Notes: generated by a model not told the origin, from the sequence alone. Positions 1 to 9,808 are shown, numbered from the stretch's first letter. The stretch is 19,643 nucleotides of DNA from Cyclostephanos tholiformis (GCA_036939975.1 JALLPB010000225.1:1-19643); one strand, 5' to 3'. Program-made: numbers and translations.

Positions 1-694
1 TATATACAAACAGAGACTTTACACAAAAATCTTCGACATACAACAATTTAGTGGCCATGGCAGCCACAGTGGTCTGCAATTATAGGAACACTAATGGATT
101 CACATGACGTGGAGAAGGTCCACAATCCGTCTTCATGAATGGGCGGGTTCATCATTATATGAGATTGGCCTCTAATACATCACAGAATTGTGGCCTATCT
201 CTACAACATTTCGTAAATCACTTTGAGAGACTTCATGAACACTTACAAATCAACAAAGTATAGATCATGGCTAAGTCAAAACAAGAAAAAGGATTTCCGA
301 AGTGGCATACTGACAAATTGGATGGTACAATAACAACGATCGTTGTCGATTTGGGTATAGCACCATAACTTAATAATTATGAGCCATCAACAAAAACTAT
401 CTCCTTAAGTATTATCATAGTGTATTGTGCACTACGGCTTGCAGAGGATTTGATGTATCCATCAAATCCGACTTCCTCGTGGAGCAGTACGTATTTATCC
501 TCTACACATACGAACTTTCTAGTAGTAGCAATAAATGACTGTCTGTCTGTCCATGTTCGGAAGAGCCGCAGGCCCTATCGGCTTGTCCTTTGTTAAAACA
601 TTCTAATCATAGACATGCGGCAGGTTAGTACCTTACTCTACGTGACTTTGTACAATCGTCACAAGGCAGTCACAAATTACAGTAGGAGGGGGGG
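1..694. other. Non-coding stretch without a recognised gene
   Basis: No credible reading frame or RNA gene is seen here. Stops are frequent in all frames. The only structure I can point to is a short perfect hairpin at 446-469 and a GTCT-rich patch near 541. Confidence 0.5.
446..469. repeat. Perfect 10-bp inverted repeat (hairpin)
   Basis: GGATTTGATG at 446-455 is the exact reverse complement of CATCAAATCC at 460-469, with a 4-nt spacer TATC. It could fold as a stem-loop. No T-run follows it and no gene lies beside it, so no function is assigned. Confidence 0.6.
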
Positions 695-700
695 TTGAGA

Positions 701-1070
701 GGTAGGGTAGGTGGTGGGAGGACCACTAGCCAGACCATCATAGGTTGGCATTGTTCCTCTCACCGGATGTCCCCCCCCCTCACATCAGTTAACCCACCAC
801 ACTATTGCCTCAAGATTGGCAGTGCGGTTGGATCCGAATCCTCCGATGAGGGGAGAATCAGTTCAGTTTTTTGGGGGGTGGGATTTATGGTAGGGTAGGT
901 GGTAGGACTACTACCATTACAAACCTTTGTTCGACCCCTCTCCATCATCCAATGCCCCCCCCCCCTGGCATCAGTAGCTGTAAAACATTAATATCTAATG
1001 TTGTATTAAGTGGTTGGAGTGGATTCAGTCGACGAGGCGAATATTGTGAAGTTTTATGGGGGGGGGATTT
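701..1070. repeat. Diverged tandem duplication, two copies of about 185 bp
   Basis: Copy 1 (701-886) and copy 2 (889-1070) both begin with GGTAGGGTAGGTGGT, have a poly-C tract in the middle, and end in a GTTTT-G-run-ATTT block. The second half aligns well (GGTTGGA, then a GAGG/GAGG block, then a G-run). Strong G and C runs on opposite sides of each copy make the pair strand-asymmetric. Short open frames across it (695-898, 871-1158) simply follow these biased repeats and are not believed to be genes. Confidence 0.65.
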
Positions 1071-1568
1071 GTTTACACTTGAAAAAAATAAAAACCAACC
1101 GCGGTTAGGGCAGCATAAGTTAGTTTTAAAATGCAATGTTAATGTTGCACAATATTAGACAATAAATACTAGAATCTTATGTTGTTTTGGGGGGCCAATT
1201 TGTCATTGGTGGCTGTGCAGTAGCCTGGTCGAGGGCAACCCATCCAACCTATATCCCTCCTCCCGTATCACCCTTGAGGCCATCACAATGCCACAGCCCC
1301 CTGACACACCTGTCACACCATAATGCCACGTTCCCCCCAAATGCTGAGGCCCACAACTAAGTCATCTGTCCCTCGGCCAACCAACCCCAATGCCGCGGCC
1401 CATGAGCGGTCGTCCATCGCGTGGCCCACTCCCACTACCACCTTCCCCCAACAACACTGATTGTTGCACCACCATCCAACTCCCCAAATGCCATGACCAC
1501 CACCACGTCATAAATGACGCATCTCTCCTCATTCCATCATTTGTCCACAGAATCCAAATCACCATGTA

Positions 1569-1590
1569 ACATTGTCATTGATGACAATGT
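1569..1590. repeat. 10-bp-arm palindrome
   Basis: ACATTGTCAT (1569-1578) and ATGACAATGT (1581-1590) are exact reverse complements with a 2-nt spacer. It lies just upstream of the 84-bp dispersed repeat at 1613 and may belong to the same element. Confidence 0.6.
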
Positions 1591-1612
1591 CAGTCACCAA
1601 CTGCCCATCATC

Positions 1613-1696
1613 AGAAGCAGAACGATGCCCCTTACTACCTTGAAATTTTGTTAGATGGGACAAACAAGCCCCTGAATTGGGACTATGAGCCTTTAA
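1613..1696. repeat. 84-bp dispersed repeat, copy 1
   Basis: This matches 4695-4778 over 84 positions with 6 mismatches and no gaps (about 93%). It starts AGAAGCAGAA and ends GAGCCTTTAA. C-rich, non-identical sequence precedes both copies, suggesting the conserved 84 bp is the end of a longer decayed element. The family is not recognised. Confidence 0.8.
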
Positions 1697-2992
1697 ACGG
1701 ATTTAAACTGTCATTTTCTCTTTTTTCTTTGATTTTTATTATTTTGCAACAGCTTTCTATGTCCGAAAGAAGAATCCCACATGCTACGAATTGCGATACA
1801 TGAAAATAATAAAAAAATTAGGTTCATCATTCATTTTTCTTTCTTTTTCATTTCCATGTAAACATAGTACATAAAAATCTAAAAAAATCGGCCTTACACG
1901 ATTAATAGATTCGAATTGCAAAGTAGAAACCAGCAATGAAGATACAGTCTTTTTTTCATACAAAAGCCCTACGTATGCAGGAGTGATTTCGAAAGAAAAA
2001 AATTGGAGTCTATAATTTATACCAAACCCTATGTATGTAGTTTTTTTTTAATCCTTTGAGACCAACGGCGGACTCTCAAAACCACCTGCCACTACCACAC
2101 ACCAAAAACACAACCCACGACAAAAAGCAAACAAACACACAACACCATGGTCCCTTGCCGCTCGCCGCCCTCCAGCGGCTTCAATTTTAAAGGTAAGTCT
2201 GATCGCCATATTTAAATGATAGTACTCAATCGTCACAACAAGGCAATATATATTTTTAAGTAAAACTAATATTATTCTTTATTTTATTGAATGTTATTCT
2301 GTAGGTTGATGACCGGCTTACTGGTGGACAAAAGGTTAGTTTTTATAGTTATTTTACGCGCTTTTTCTAGGCCGCTGCATTGAATTGAAGTGCTCTAACC
2401 CCAGCTATCCGCCGATATTTTTTTAGCAACACTGCCCCTGTTTTCATCATGTTTTGGCTTGATGTTGGCCAGGAGGGGGGGTCGCCATGGTCAACATGTT
2501 TTCGGGATGGTAGGTAGCTCTGCCTTGGTATGGTAAGTGTATCGTAATATTTTATTGTAGTTACCTTTATCTTATTTATCATAGGATCGTAGTATCTTGG
2601 AGTAGAAATAGATAATACTTATGAAAATAAAAAACTCTTCATTGTAGTTTAGTCGCACCATCCAAATTAGTTCAGATGGGTGCGAAACATAATTCTTTCT
2701 CAACAGAAAATGTGAGAAATAATTATGCTTTCCACCCATCAGAAAAGAACAATGGAAAAAATTCAAACACTATACATATGCAGGAACCGGTAAGATACAT
2801 TCGTTGCCACCTCCTCTACATAGTCAGGACTTAGTACAAAATTTGATCTTATGAATTAGTTAAGCCGAAATATAATTTAGAAGAAAACCGTTAGTATCAC
2901 CTTGGAAAACATGAAAAATGAGCTAACCTACGGCTCTGAAAATACGTTTATTTCATGCCCCTCAAATATCACCTTGCTGTCTGTTTCTGATG

Positions 2993-3081
2993 AATTGCAA
3001 ATGCATATGAAAATTGCAAACGTCAATGCAGGAACAATATGATGAAAAATTAAAATTGCAAATGCATATGAAAATTGCAAA
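2993..3081. repeat. 28-bp direct repeat, 61-bp period
   Basis: A 28-nt block beginning AATTGCAAATGCATATG and ending ATTGCAAA is present identically at 2993-3020 and 3054-3081. Each copy itself contains AATTGCAAA twice. This looks like a local tandem or replication-slippage duplication. No coding frame depends on it. Confidence 0.75.
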
Positions 3082-4130
3082 GGGCACATTAAAGTCCCAT
3101 CATGTGTGTGTGATTCATGACTCAAAATATGTAACAAAAGACTAAAATGTTACAATTCCAGTAGTTTTGAAAACAAGTACCCCAATGAAAAAGTCACGTG
3201 TTTCCTAATATAAATATGCAAAAAGTGCATGAAGAGATGGTTCGAATGGTATGGGTCACTTCGTAAGTACTATAAATTTTTACCAGAACAGATAATGAAA
3301 ATCTAGGTAGAAGCTTTATGGGCGCAACCCCCCCAAAAGTTATGTTTAAAATACTTACTATTCTACTCCCATTTCAACTCATTTACAACATGTGCAGCAT
3401 GGCACTATTGGTAAATCCACTTGCCTGGGTGGTAAGAGCAATATGTTTTGTTTCCCTGTCCACACACCTCTTTGCCACGCAAAGATAGTTCTATTATTGC
3501 CTAGGTCTTGCATATTACTTCGTAATTACTCCGTAATTACTGTAATTCTGGTTTTATCCATGGTCATTTTCAGGTTACGGTTTTTTTCTCCCCCATAACT
3601 AACTCCCAGTAACATCGTACATACCTGCCCTCGTAGAAACAATGTAGGAATTAAAAAAGAGTTGTGTGTTGTGTTTCCTTCCTGCCCCCATCGATGACAA
3701 TGATCATGGCATCAACGGGAGCAATACAGCATGAGAACTTGATCATTGGCGGTGTTTAGTAGCCTTGTGTGCAGCCACAAATGCGCTCTATTGGTTGATG
3801 TGACTCACGCCGTATCCCCCCGGCAGCATGGTTGTCGCAATCGCCATCAAAGTGGGCACATTTTGTAATGCTAGATAAATAATCAATACTCCATTATTTT
3901 ATCAAATTGAATTAATCACTTAAATAGCGCTACTTTCCAACCCCTTTTCTGCATCACCCGTGCACTGCAACCAGCACTGCTATCGAATTCATGCTGCTGG
4001 AGGGGGCAGAAGCTCACCATGGTGGTGATGTTTGTGTTTGGTTGTGTTTGCATTTTTTAACCTTATGTATTTGTAGTAATTCCTACGTGGGAAAGCTTCC
4101 CGCCCAAATCCAGTCAGTAGTTATTGCACT

Positions 4131-4225
4131 AATTACTGCAGGAATTACTAGCAGTAATGAATTTTTCAGGCTCAAAAAACGTCACTGCTGCCATAATTAC
4201 TGCAGTGAAACAGTAATTACTGCAG
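4131..4225. repeat. Cluster of AATTACTGCAG motifs
   Basis: AATTACTGCAG occurs exactly at 4131-4141, 4195-4205 and 4215-4225. CAGTAATTACTG at 4211-4222 is a perfect 12-bp palindrome. Related TAATTACT words occur at about 3520-3550 (twice) and around 4227-4285. The clustering and palindromic design resemble the end of a small inverted-repeat element, but I could not define matching termini. Confidence 0.5.
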
Positions 4226-4694
4226 AATTACTGTTCAGTTACTGTTTTAGAGGGCAAAATATGTGTTACTGAAAACAGTAATAAGCAACCTAGGCTATCG
4301 CTGTCGGTGTTGCAAACCCACACCCCATTCTGAAACTTCATTGCATGAGGCGGAGCTTCTTGAGCTACAAAGAAATGACTTACCCTCCCATAATTGTCAC
4401 TGTCGTCATCCCCTTGCCACCCTTTTCCCCCAATCTTTGCCTCGCTGCACCTCCATTTCTGCAATTGTCATCATCATCATTGATTTCCCCCCCCTTTCCC
4501 CCAACCTAATGTTGATTGTTAAGTCACTCCCCCCTCCAACACTCCAACACCAGTGCACTGCTCTCCTTTTTGCTCTACACCAGCAGCCCACCAATGCCCC
4601 CCTCCCCCCCAATCTTTGCCCTGAGCAGCAAACGTGCAGCTTGAGCTAACATATCAGCAGCCTGGGACGTGTATGCAAAGCTCAAGCTTACATT

Positions 4695-4778
4695 AGAAGC
4701 AGAATGATGCCCCTTATTACCTTAAAATTTTGTTAGATAGGGCAAACAAGCCCCTGAATTGGGCCTATGAGCCTTTAA
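4695..4778. repeat. 84-bp dispersed repeat, copy 2
   Basis: This is the second copy of the repeat at 1613-1696, in the same orientation and about 3.1 kb away, with 78 of 84 positions identical. Five of the six differences are transitions. Confidence 0.8.
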
Positions 4779-5084
4779 CAGCTTAACCACTAAGGGTGGT
4801 TGTGACCGCCTTCTTTTTACAGTAATGTAGAAGCCGTATAATGAGAGGCACAGTATGTCTGCACAGAGGAACTTCAACACCCCTGCTAAAAACTGGGGTA
4901 TTTTTAGGGTAGTTCCACCATGTGGTGGTAATAAACAGCATCGTATTTATGACCTTTTTTGTTAAGTGTTCTTTGGTTTGTACAACTTTTGTACGACAGT
5001 GAGTGAAATACCACAGTTTTTGTACAACCATGACTGAGCACACACACACAAAAACACAGCAACCATGGGTGACATCAGCCACGG

Positions 5085-5151
5085 CCTCTGCCGCTGTCCA
5101 TTGTAGTCTGCCACTGGTTCTGGCACAATGGGTGTGCTTGCCACATTGTGG
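5085..5151. repeat. Possible diverged third copy of the 145-bp repeat
   Basis: Aligned without gaps to the CCTCTGCCGC...ATTGTGG part of the 145-bp repeat, it matches at about 44 of 67 positions and shares the same first ten and last seven bases. It sits immediately left of the well-conserved copy at 5196-5340. The similarity is weak enough that chance or shared low complexity is possible. Confidence 0.4.
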
Positions 5152-5195
5152 CCAATGTTTGTAATGCTCCATTTATTTTTTTTGAAAGGAGGGTG

Positions 5196-5340
5196 AGTTC
5201 TGTCACTTTTTGTACCAATGCTTGTTAAATCGATTTTTTTCCCTCAACACTGATGATGTCTGCCGCCGCCTCTGCCGCCCCCCATTGCTGTCTGCCACCC
5301 AACCCGGTATGGCGCATGAGCTCAGAACATTGTGGGTGAT
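5196..5340. repeat. 145-bp direct repeat, left copy, flanking recombinase pseudogene
   Basis: This has the same length as 6833-6977 and differs at only four positions by my alignment (about 97%). Similarity stops abruptly on both sides. It begins AGTTCTGTCACTTTTTG and ends near GAACATTGTGG. It is direct, not inverted, and the two copies bracket the plus-strand tyrosine recombinase remnant. The high identity contrasts with the heavy decay of the recombinase between them. Confidence 0.85.
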
Positions 5341-5645
5341 ATTGAGCATGCACGATTTGTTTTAATTCACACTGTGGGGGCTGCGTTGGGCAACGAAACA
5401 CAACCCATCGCGGAATAGAGAGGGGGGGTGTTAGTGCTAAAGCAATCCAATTGAAATCAATTGCATGAGTAGACGTTTAGATTTTAATAAAAATTTAGAG
5501 GATTAAATAGTTTGATTGCCCCATTAGGCTACTATTCTGTAGTGATGTGGGCTCTCAGTCTGTCTACCCATGTGAAAATGGGTGGCACTGAGAAAGTATT
5601 AGGTACTTTCCTGGGCTGACTAGAACATGTGTTCATATTGCTTGA

Positions 5646-6577
5646 TTGGTTGTCATTAATCTTAATGATATACAACACACTCCTGTGATTGATGATCCTT
5701 CTACAATGGGAACTAAGAGCTTTCAAGAAAGGAGATCCAGCAGAGAAGCACAAGAAGGCAATCCCAATGTCAGTAATATCAGCACTCACCAAGCAACAGC
5801 TATCGGAGCTCAACCTGGCCGTAGTTCAGCTTACAGGATTGGGAATATTCTTTGCATTCAGTTCTTGCGAGTATCTCAAAGTCTCCCAAGCCGAACAATG
5901 CCAGACATTACAAATTCGACTGAGAAATATTTGATTCCTGAAAGGCAGAGAGATCATTCCACACACAACCCCGACATCTAATTCGCCGATAATATGACAA
6001 TCACCTTCGAACACCAAAAAAGAGAACAAAGCATGACACCATCACACATGAAGCATCAGGGGACTTGGTGCTCTGCCCAGTACATTTTGCCACTGGTCTG
6101 GTCCGATGGATATGGTCCTATTTGGGTACCAAGTGTCGGCATACATGACCAATGGGACGATAGAGCATGTTACACCAGCACAGGTGGTGAATGCCCTGAG
6201 GGATGTAGTAGTCACTATTGGAGAGACTCGCCTCAGAATAGCCAAAAACGAAGTAGGCACTCATTCGTTGAGGTCAGGAGCAGCAATGGCAATGTATCTT
6301 GGTGAATGCCCAGTGTACACAATCATGCTTATTGGTAGATGGTCACGCAAATGTTTTCCTTCAGTATATACGAAAGCAGGTCATGGAATTCAGCCACAAT
6401 GTGTCAAAGAAAATGCTGAAGTTCTGACACTACCGAAACATGCCAGACTATAACCTCAGGATAGCAGCCAACAATTCCAGAGTACGCAACATCCCTAATA
6501 ATGCCAAAATGCAAAGAAATGTTGGTGGTGATGTGACCCACTGTAATAGGCTCCCTGCTTTTACTTAATTCAATTAG
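5646..6577 (+). pseudogene. Tyrosine recombinase (Crypton-like), inactivated
   Basis: Remnant of a DNA-cutting and rejoining tyrosine recombinase of a multicopy family I associate with diatom genomes; Crypton-like is an inference. Seen directly: an N-terminal block with RAFKKGDPAEKHKKAIPM (from about 5716), then FFAFSSCEYLKV (from 5848) and RLRNI. A TGA follows at 5932-5934 and the frame continues with FLKGREIIPH. After frame changes come EASGDLVLCPV (about 6050), then EHVTPAQVV and GTHSLRSGAAMAMYLGECP (from 6259) holding the HxxR motif, then IGRW. The nucleophile Tyr in FLQYIRKQV (6365-6367) is in another frame. The tail KMLKF-stop-HYRNMPDYNLRIAAN runs on to LPAFT, ending at stops 6566-6568 and 6575-6577. 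Where the family has Arg before SCEY, position 5860-5862 encodes Ser, so box-I Arg is missing. At least three frameshifts and several stops make it non-functional. The 5' limit is uncertain. Confidence 0.75.
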
Positions 6578-6832
6578 AGGAATAAGATCTGCTTTGGAGA
6601 GCAAGCCGACCAATTTGCCACCATTATTCAGTTATGAAATCAAGAGAGAAATCGATAGAGTGATGCTTGATATTGGATGTTGATGGTAAAAGCATCTTAG
6701 ATTGCCGATTGGGGATCAGGAGAGAGGATTTGATTCCAAAGCCAACCTTGCTTCTCATTGTTTTTCCTTTGTGTACTTAAGACTGTCAAACAGTGACAAA
6801 CAGTAAGCCTCTGGCTTCAAACATTCTTTCGT
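6578..6832. other. Spacer between recombinase remnant and right repeat
   Basis: This non-coding DNA of about 255 bp lies between the recombinase tail and the right 145-bp repeat. It contains GACTGTCAAACAGTGACAAACAGT at 6781-6804, a short run of CAAACAGT words. No gene or terminal repeat is recognised. Confidence 0.4.
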
Positions 6833-6977
6833 AGTTCTGTCACTTTTTGTACCAATGCTTGTTAAATCGATTTTTTTTCCTCAACACTGATGATGTCTGC
6901 CACCGCCTCTGCCGCCCCCCATTGCTGTCTGCCGCCCAACCCGGTATGGCGCATGAGCTCAGAACATTGTGGATGAT
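6833..6977. repeat. 145-bp direct repeat, right copy
   Basis: Partner of 5196-5340. The spacing between the copies is 1492 bp, which contains the recombinase remnant. The copies run from AGTTCTGTC to GTGG(A/G)TGAT, and their flanks are unrelated. A long frame that is open on both strands (about 6840-7340) starts inside this copy. Confidence 0.85.
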
Positions 6978-7092
6978 GAGGAGATGTGAGAGGATGAGAT
7001 CATGTGTGAAGGGGCAAGTAGAGTTGCCCAAAATTTTGTCTGTGCAGGCTGCCACCTTCCGGGAATCAAGATTTCTCTCAATTTGTTTTTTG

Positions 7093-7114
7093 AATTCAAC
7101 TGAGCAGTTGAATT
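7093..7114. repeat. 10-bp-arm palindrome
   Basis: AATTCAACTG (7093-7102) and CAGTTGAATT (7105-7114) are exact reverse complements around a 2-nt spacer AG. Confidence 0.65.
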
Positions 7115-7371
7115 TTAGGTTTGATACTCTGAAACTTGATACCCTAAAAATTGGCAACCCCGCCACACTTGACGAGCGTGGCCCTGGCACCGACATGAAG
7201 CAAAATGCACTCACAAAATGTATTTCTGCTCGTCTCGCATCCTCTCGAAATTGGCATTTTATTGTATGGTATAATCTTTGGGGCTTAGGTACACTTTGTG
7301 TACTCTGTAACCAAGTGTACACATGTATTTGTGTGATGTGATGTGATGGTGTACCAGCAGATACCTATGAA

Positions 7372-7390
7372 TTCTCGCATAGTGCGAGAA
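7372..7390. repeat. Short perfect hairpin
   Basis: TTCTCGCA (7372-7379) and TGCGAGAA (7383-7390) pair perfectly around a 3-nt loop TAG. No U-run follows, so it is not called a terminator. Confidence 0.6.
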
Positions 7391-7770
7391 ACCATCTTAA
7401 ACCAAAAACCCTCATGCACTCTCACAAAATTCTAGATTTTTGTTTGGCTCAAACCATAGTATTGTCCGATTCTGTCTATTAGTGGAGGTACAAAATATGA
7501 TGTTATGACAAAACAAATGATGGTATAATGTTGATTAATGTATTATCTAATGTAGGCTTAAATTTTAATCTATGTGAAAAAAAAAACCAACAAACCCAAA
7601 GTCAACAGGACTAAAACAGGGGCCGTACCCTGGCCAATAACTTTGCTGTTCCCCAAGCTAAAAAAACACATTCACTCCTCAATTGCATCCATCCAGTCAT
7701 CGTCCTCCATGATCTTGATGTGCCCCTCCCGCCCTCATCCTTGCCCTTGTCCTCGCCCTTGCCCTTGCCT

Positions 7771-9808
7771 TTACCCATGCCCACTGGCTTCTGCTTGTTC
7801 TGCTTGTTTCTTAATGTAATGGTTGTACACCATCTTCCAGCTGATTTGAACACTCCGATGCATTAACGTAAGGCTTGGGTACTTGAACAAATATTGTACA
7901 CTTTCATACAGCTGCATCGCTTTTGGAACATCCCAAGTGCCATTTTGCCCATTCCATACCCCCAACTCCTTTGTACCTGCAATCACCGCCCCATCATCAC
8001 CTTCATCTTCTGTTTCAAATCCACCGCCACAATGAATTTCAACAGCATCGTGGTTGAACTCAGATTTCCACAAAACCGATTCACGACAAGAGAGTGAAAG
8101 ACCAAAGTGAGGGAAAAAGTTATTTGGGAGATGTCGTATCCCACCGGCCAAGTAAAAATACTGAAACTTCCATCAGCCTCCATCCTGGACAATATTCAGT
8201 GGCTGCTCAATGTCATCATTGGCATCATTCACGAAAAATGAAGGCACATCACCAGTCGGAGCCTCGAAGACAAGGAACAACTTGCTGCAGTGCCATAGTT
8301 GAGCTATGCATGCAAAGGTGTTCCTTCTTGAGGACCTCTGTGTGCATCGTTGTCATTGCATCAAGGATCTCTTGCTTATTGAAATGACTCTGAGAGCCAA
8401 TTCGATGCCTGTCCAATTCCACCTTGATGATGGAAAGAATAGCGGTCGTGGTCAACTCCAGCTTGACAATCATCCTCTCAAAATTTGCCAGAATTGTGAT
8501 GTGCAGAGGAAGACTGGTGAGTGTCAGCATTACCTCAGTCAAAGTCCACGGGTATTTCGCCATGGCCATGGCTTGAATTTTGATTGGAATATGCATGAAG
8601 AAGTGCAACACCCACAACTTGTTCCTGTCATGGAGAACTCATTTCAAAAAGTTGAAGTGAAAACTTAATGATGCAGAGCAAAAGTAAAAAATACAATGCA
8701 CACTCGCCAAAAAAAATCACCATGAACCATGTAGTCCCTCAATAGGGTGTAGACCTTTTTCCATGTTTTGTCGTCCAGCCTGATGAAGACCCCATCCACC
8801 CTGCCAGTCTCATTGAACTGAAAAAATGGTGGCAAAACAGCAAACTTCACGGAGTTCACGTCCAAGCCTGAAACAACATGGCCAAGGTATTGGTCACCCA
8901 CTTTCTCATACTGAAGGTATCACTCCTTGATGTGGCCCATGCTCCACATGGCACACAGACAAATAGAAACCATTGGCAGAGACAACATTGTTCTGCTGCA
9001 AGCGTGGCTGCTGGCACCTTTTCTCCCCAAGTGCAAGCCCAGATCCCCAGTGGATATCCCCAGTGCAAAGAACTCATTGGTGTATTTTGTCATGATGTGG
9101 TGGAGGCAGTCCATTAAATGATTGTATTGATTCCCCCCGGGGAATAAGGGACTCTTCTGCTGCCATCCCAATCTTGATCCCAATCCCAATCCCTATCCCT
9201 CCACTACCTTGTCTCTCTGCCATAGTACCGATCCCAATCCCGATCCCTCCCCCTCCACTACTTTGTCTCCCTCAAGGTCTTGAAATGTCCCTGGGTAAGA
9301 GAAGATATAGCAAGCAAGGGCAAGAATGGGGCAAATTTTGGGGTTGTGAGGGCTAGCATACACATGCCATTCCTGATCACTGGTCACCTTTGCTTTTCAC
9401 AAATCGAAACACGAGGCAATCTGCATTCCACTTGATGTGGAAAATGTGCGCATGCACAACATTTTTGGATTGTGCCACCAAGTTCCACTCAAGGCACAAA
9501 AAAGCACGCGCAAAAATGAATTCTTCCCCTTCCTCCCTCAAGAACAACTTACAGATTTTTTTATACACATCAAATTCCATCTTCTTCCCGATGATGCTAA
9601 TGTCCCCCTCAAGTACCTTCTTGTCAGAAATGATGTGCCGGATGCCCTTTGTAAATTGCTTCAGCTCAGTGAAAAAATCTGGATCCATCATGTAGATGGA
9701 CATGTGGAAGAGATGCTTGAGGGCACTCTGGCACTGCTTGTATGATGCATTGCCAAGCACCATCACCTTTCCACGATGGATGCTCTCACAAAACCTCTTC
9801 AAGGTTCC
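7771..9808 (-). pseudogene. Second tyrosine recombinase-like gene, a different family, inactivated
   Basis: Read on the minus strand, scattered frames form one protein. Segment 9802-9377 has the N-terminal SAM-like part (SYKQCQSALKHLF) and FARAFLCLEWNLVAQSKNVV. Segment 9387 to about 9285 gives EWHVYASPHNPKICPILAL in a shifted frame. Segment about 9150-8665 gives LFPGGNQYNHLM, GDLGLHLGRKGASS with an HxxR-type motif, ICLCAMWSMGHIKE, a TGA at 8922-8920, then YLQYEKVGDQYLGHVV with candidate nucleophile Tyr, and FAVLPPFF. Segment 8617-8249 holds KVELDRHRIGSQSHFNKQEIL. Segment about 8170-7771 gives GGIRHLPNNFFPHFGL and a C-terminal NGTWDV...ISWKMVYN. The family match is from memory. Box-I Arg is replaced by Gln (CAA, 9472-9470). 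A 54-bp tandem duplication interrupts it at about 9176-9280. The 5' end is cut off by the retrotransposon insertion at 9825. Frame changes could partly be introns, but the stop and lost Arg argue for a pseudogene. Confidence 0.65.
9176..9280. repeat. 54-bp imperfect tandem duplication inside recombinase remnant
   Basis: Copy A (9176-9229) and copy B (from 9230) both start GATCCCAATCCC and share the CTCCACTAC(C/T)TTGTCTC block. Each contains GATCCC/AATCCC hexamer runs. The insertion separates the YASPHNPKICPILAL segment from the LFPGGNQYNHL segment on the minus strand, where relatives have a short linker. Confidence 0.7.

Larger units (their letters stand above)
1071..2992. other. Non-coding stretch, AT-rich with C-rich patch
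   Basis: No gene is recognised. Positions 1200-1510 are C-rich on the plus strand (many CCACCA and CCCC words). Positions 1700-2050 are AT-rich with T-runs and a short repeated word CCCTA(C/T)GTATG(C/T)AG at about 1968 and 2027. One copy of an 84-bp dispersed repeat and one palindrome lie here and are listed separately. Confidence 0.5.
3082..5084. other. Non-coding stretch with short repeats
   Basis: No gene is recognised. The longest open frame here (4263-4649, 128 codons) is proline- and serine-rich because it crosses C-rich low-complexity sequence. It shows no domain and is open on the opposite strand as well. Listed separately are an AATTACTGCAG cluster near 4200 and the second copy of the 84-bp repeat. 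Confidence 0.5.
6978..7770. other. Unassigned stretch between the two recombinase remnants
   Basis: Plus-strand positions 6847-7341 and minus-strand 7322-6840 are both open for about 160 codons. Neither translation shows a recognisable domain, and both begin or end inside the 145-bp repeat, so I do not call a gene. Two perfect hairpins occur (7093-7114 and 7372-7390). A purine/pyrimidine-skewed CCCTTG-rich patch lies at about 7738-7780. Confidence 0.4.

Noticed and set aside
2993..3081. CRISPR-like repeat-spacer-repeat
   Set aside because: Only two copies and one spacer, in an evidently eukaryotic window. A local duplication is enough.
3230..3262. Possible tRNA T-arm (GGTTCGAAT)
   Set aside because: No pairing acceptor, D-arm or anticodon arm could be built around it.
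4263..4649. 128-codon plus-strand open frame
   Set aside because: Proline/serine/cysteine-rich because it crosses C-rich low-complexity DNA. No domain, and overlapping frames are open on the other strand.
4783..5172. 129-codon minus-strand open frame
   Set aside because: Overlaps a CA-repeat and the diverged copy of the 145-bp repeat. The composition looks like translated repeat and no domain is visible.
7738..7790. Lys/Gly-rich C-terminal tail (KGKGKGEDKGKDEGG) on the minus strand
   Set aside because: It is a different frame from the end of the second recombinase and arises from a GGGCAA microsatellite-like patch. Not counted as protein.
7771..9808. Spliced, functional recombinase with introns
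   Set aside because: Frame changes occur within conserved blocks without consistent GT-AG borders. There is also an in-frame TGA and the box-I Arg is lost.
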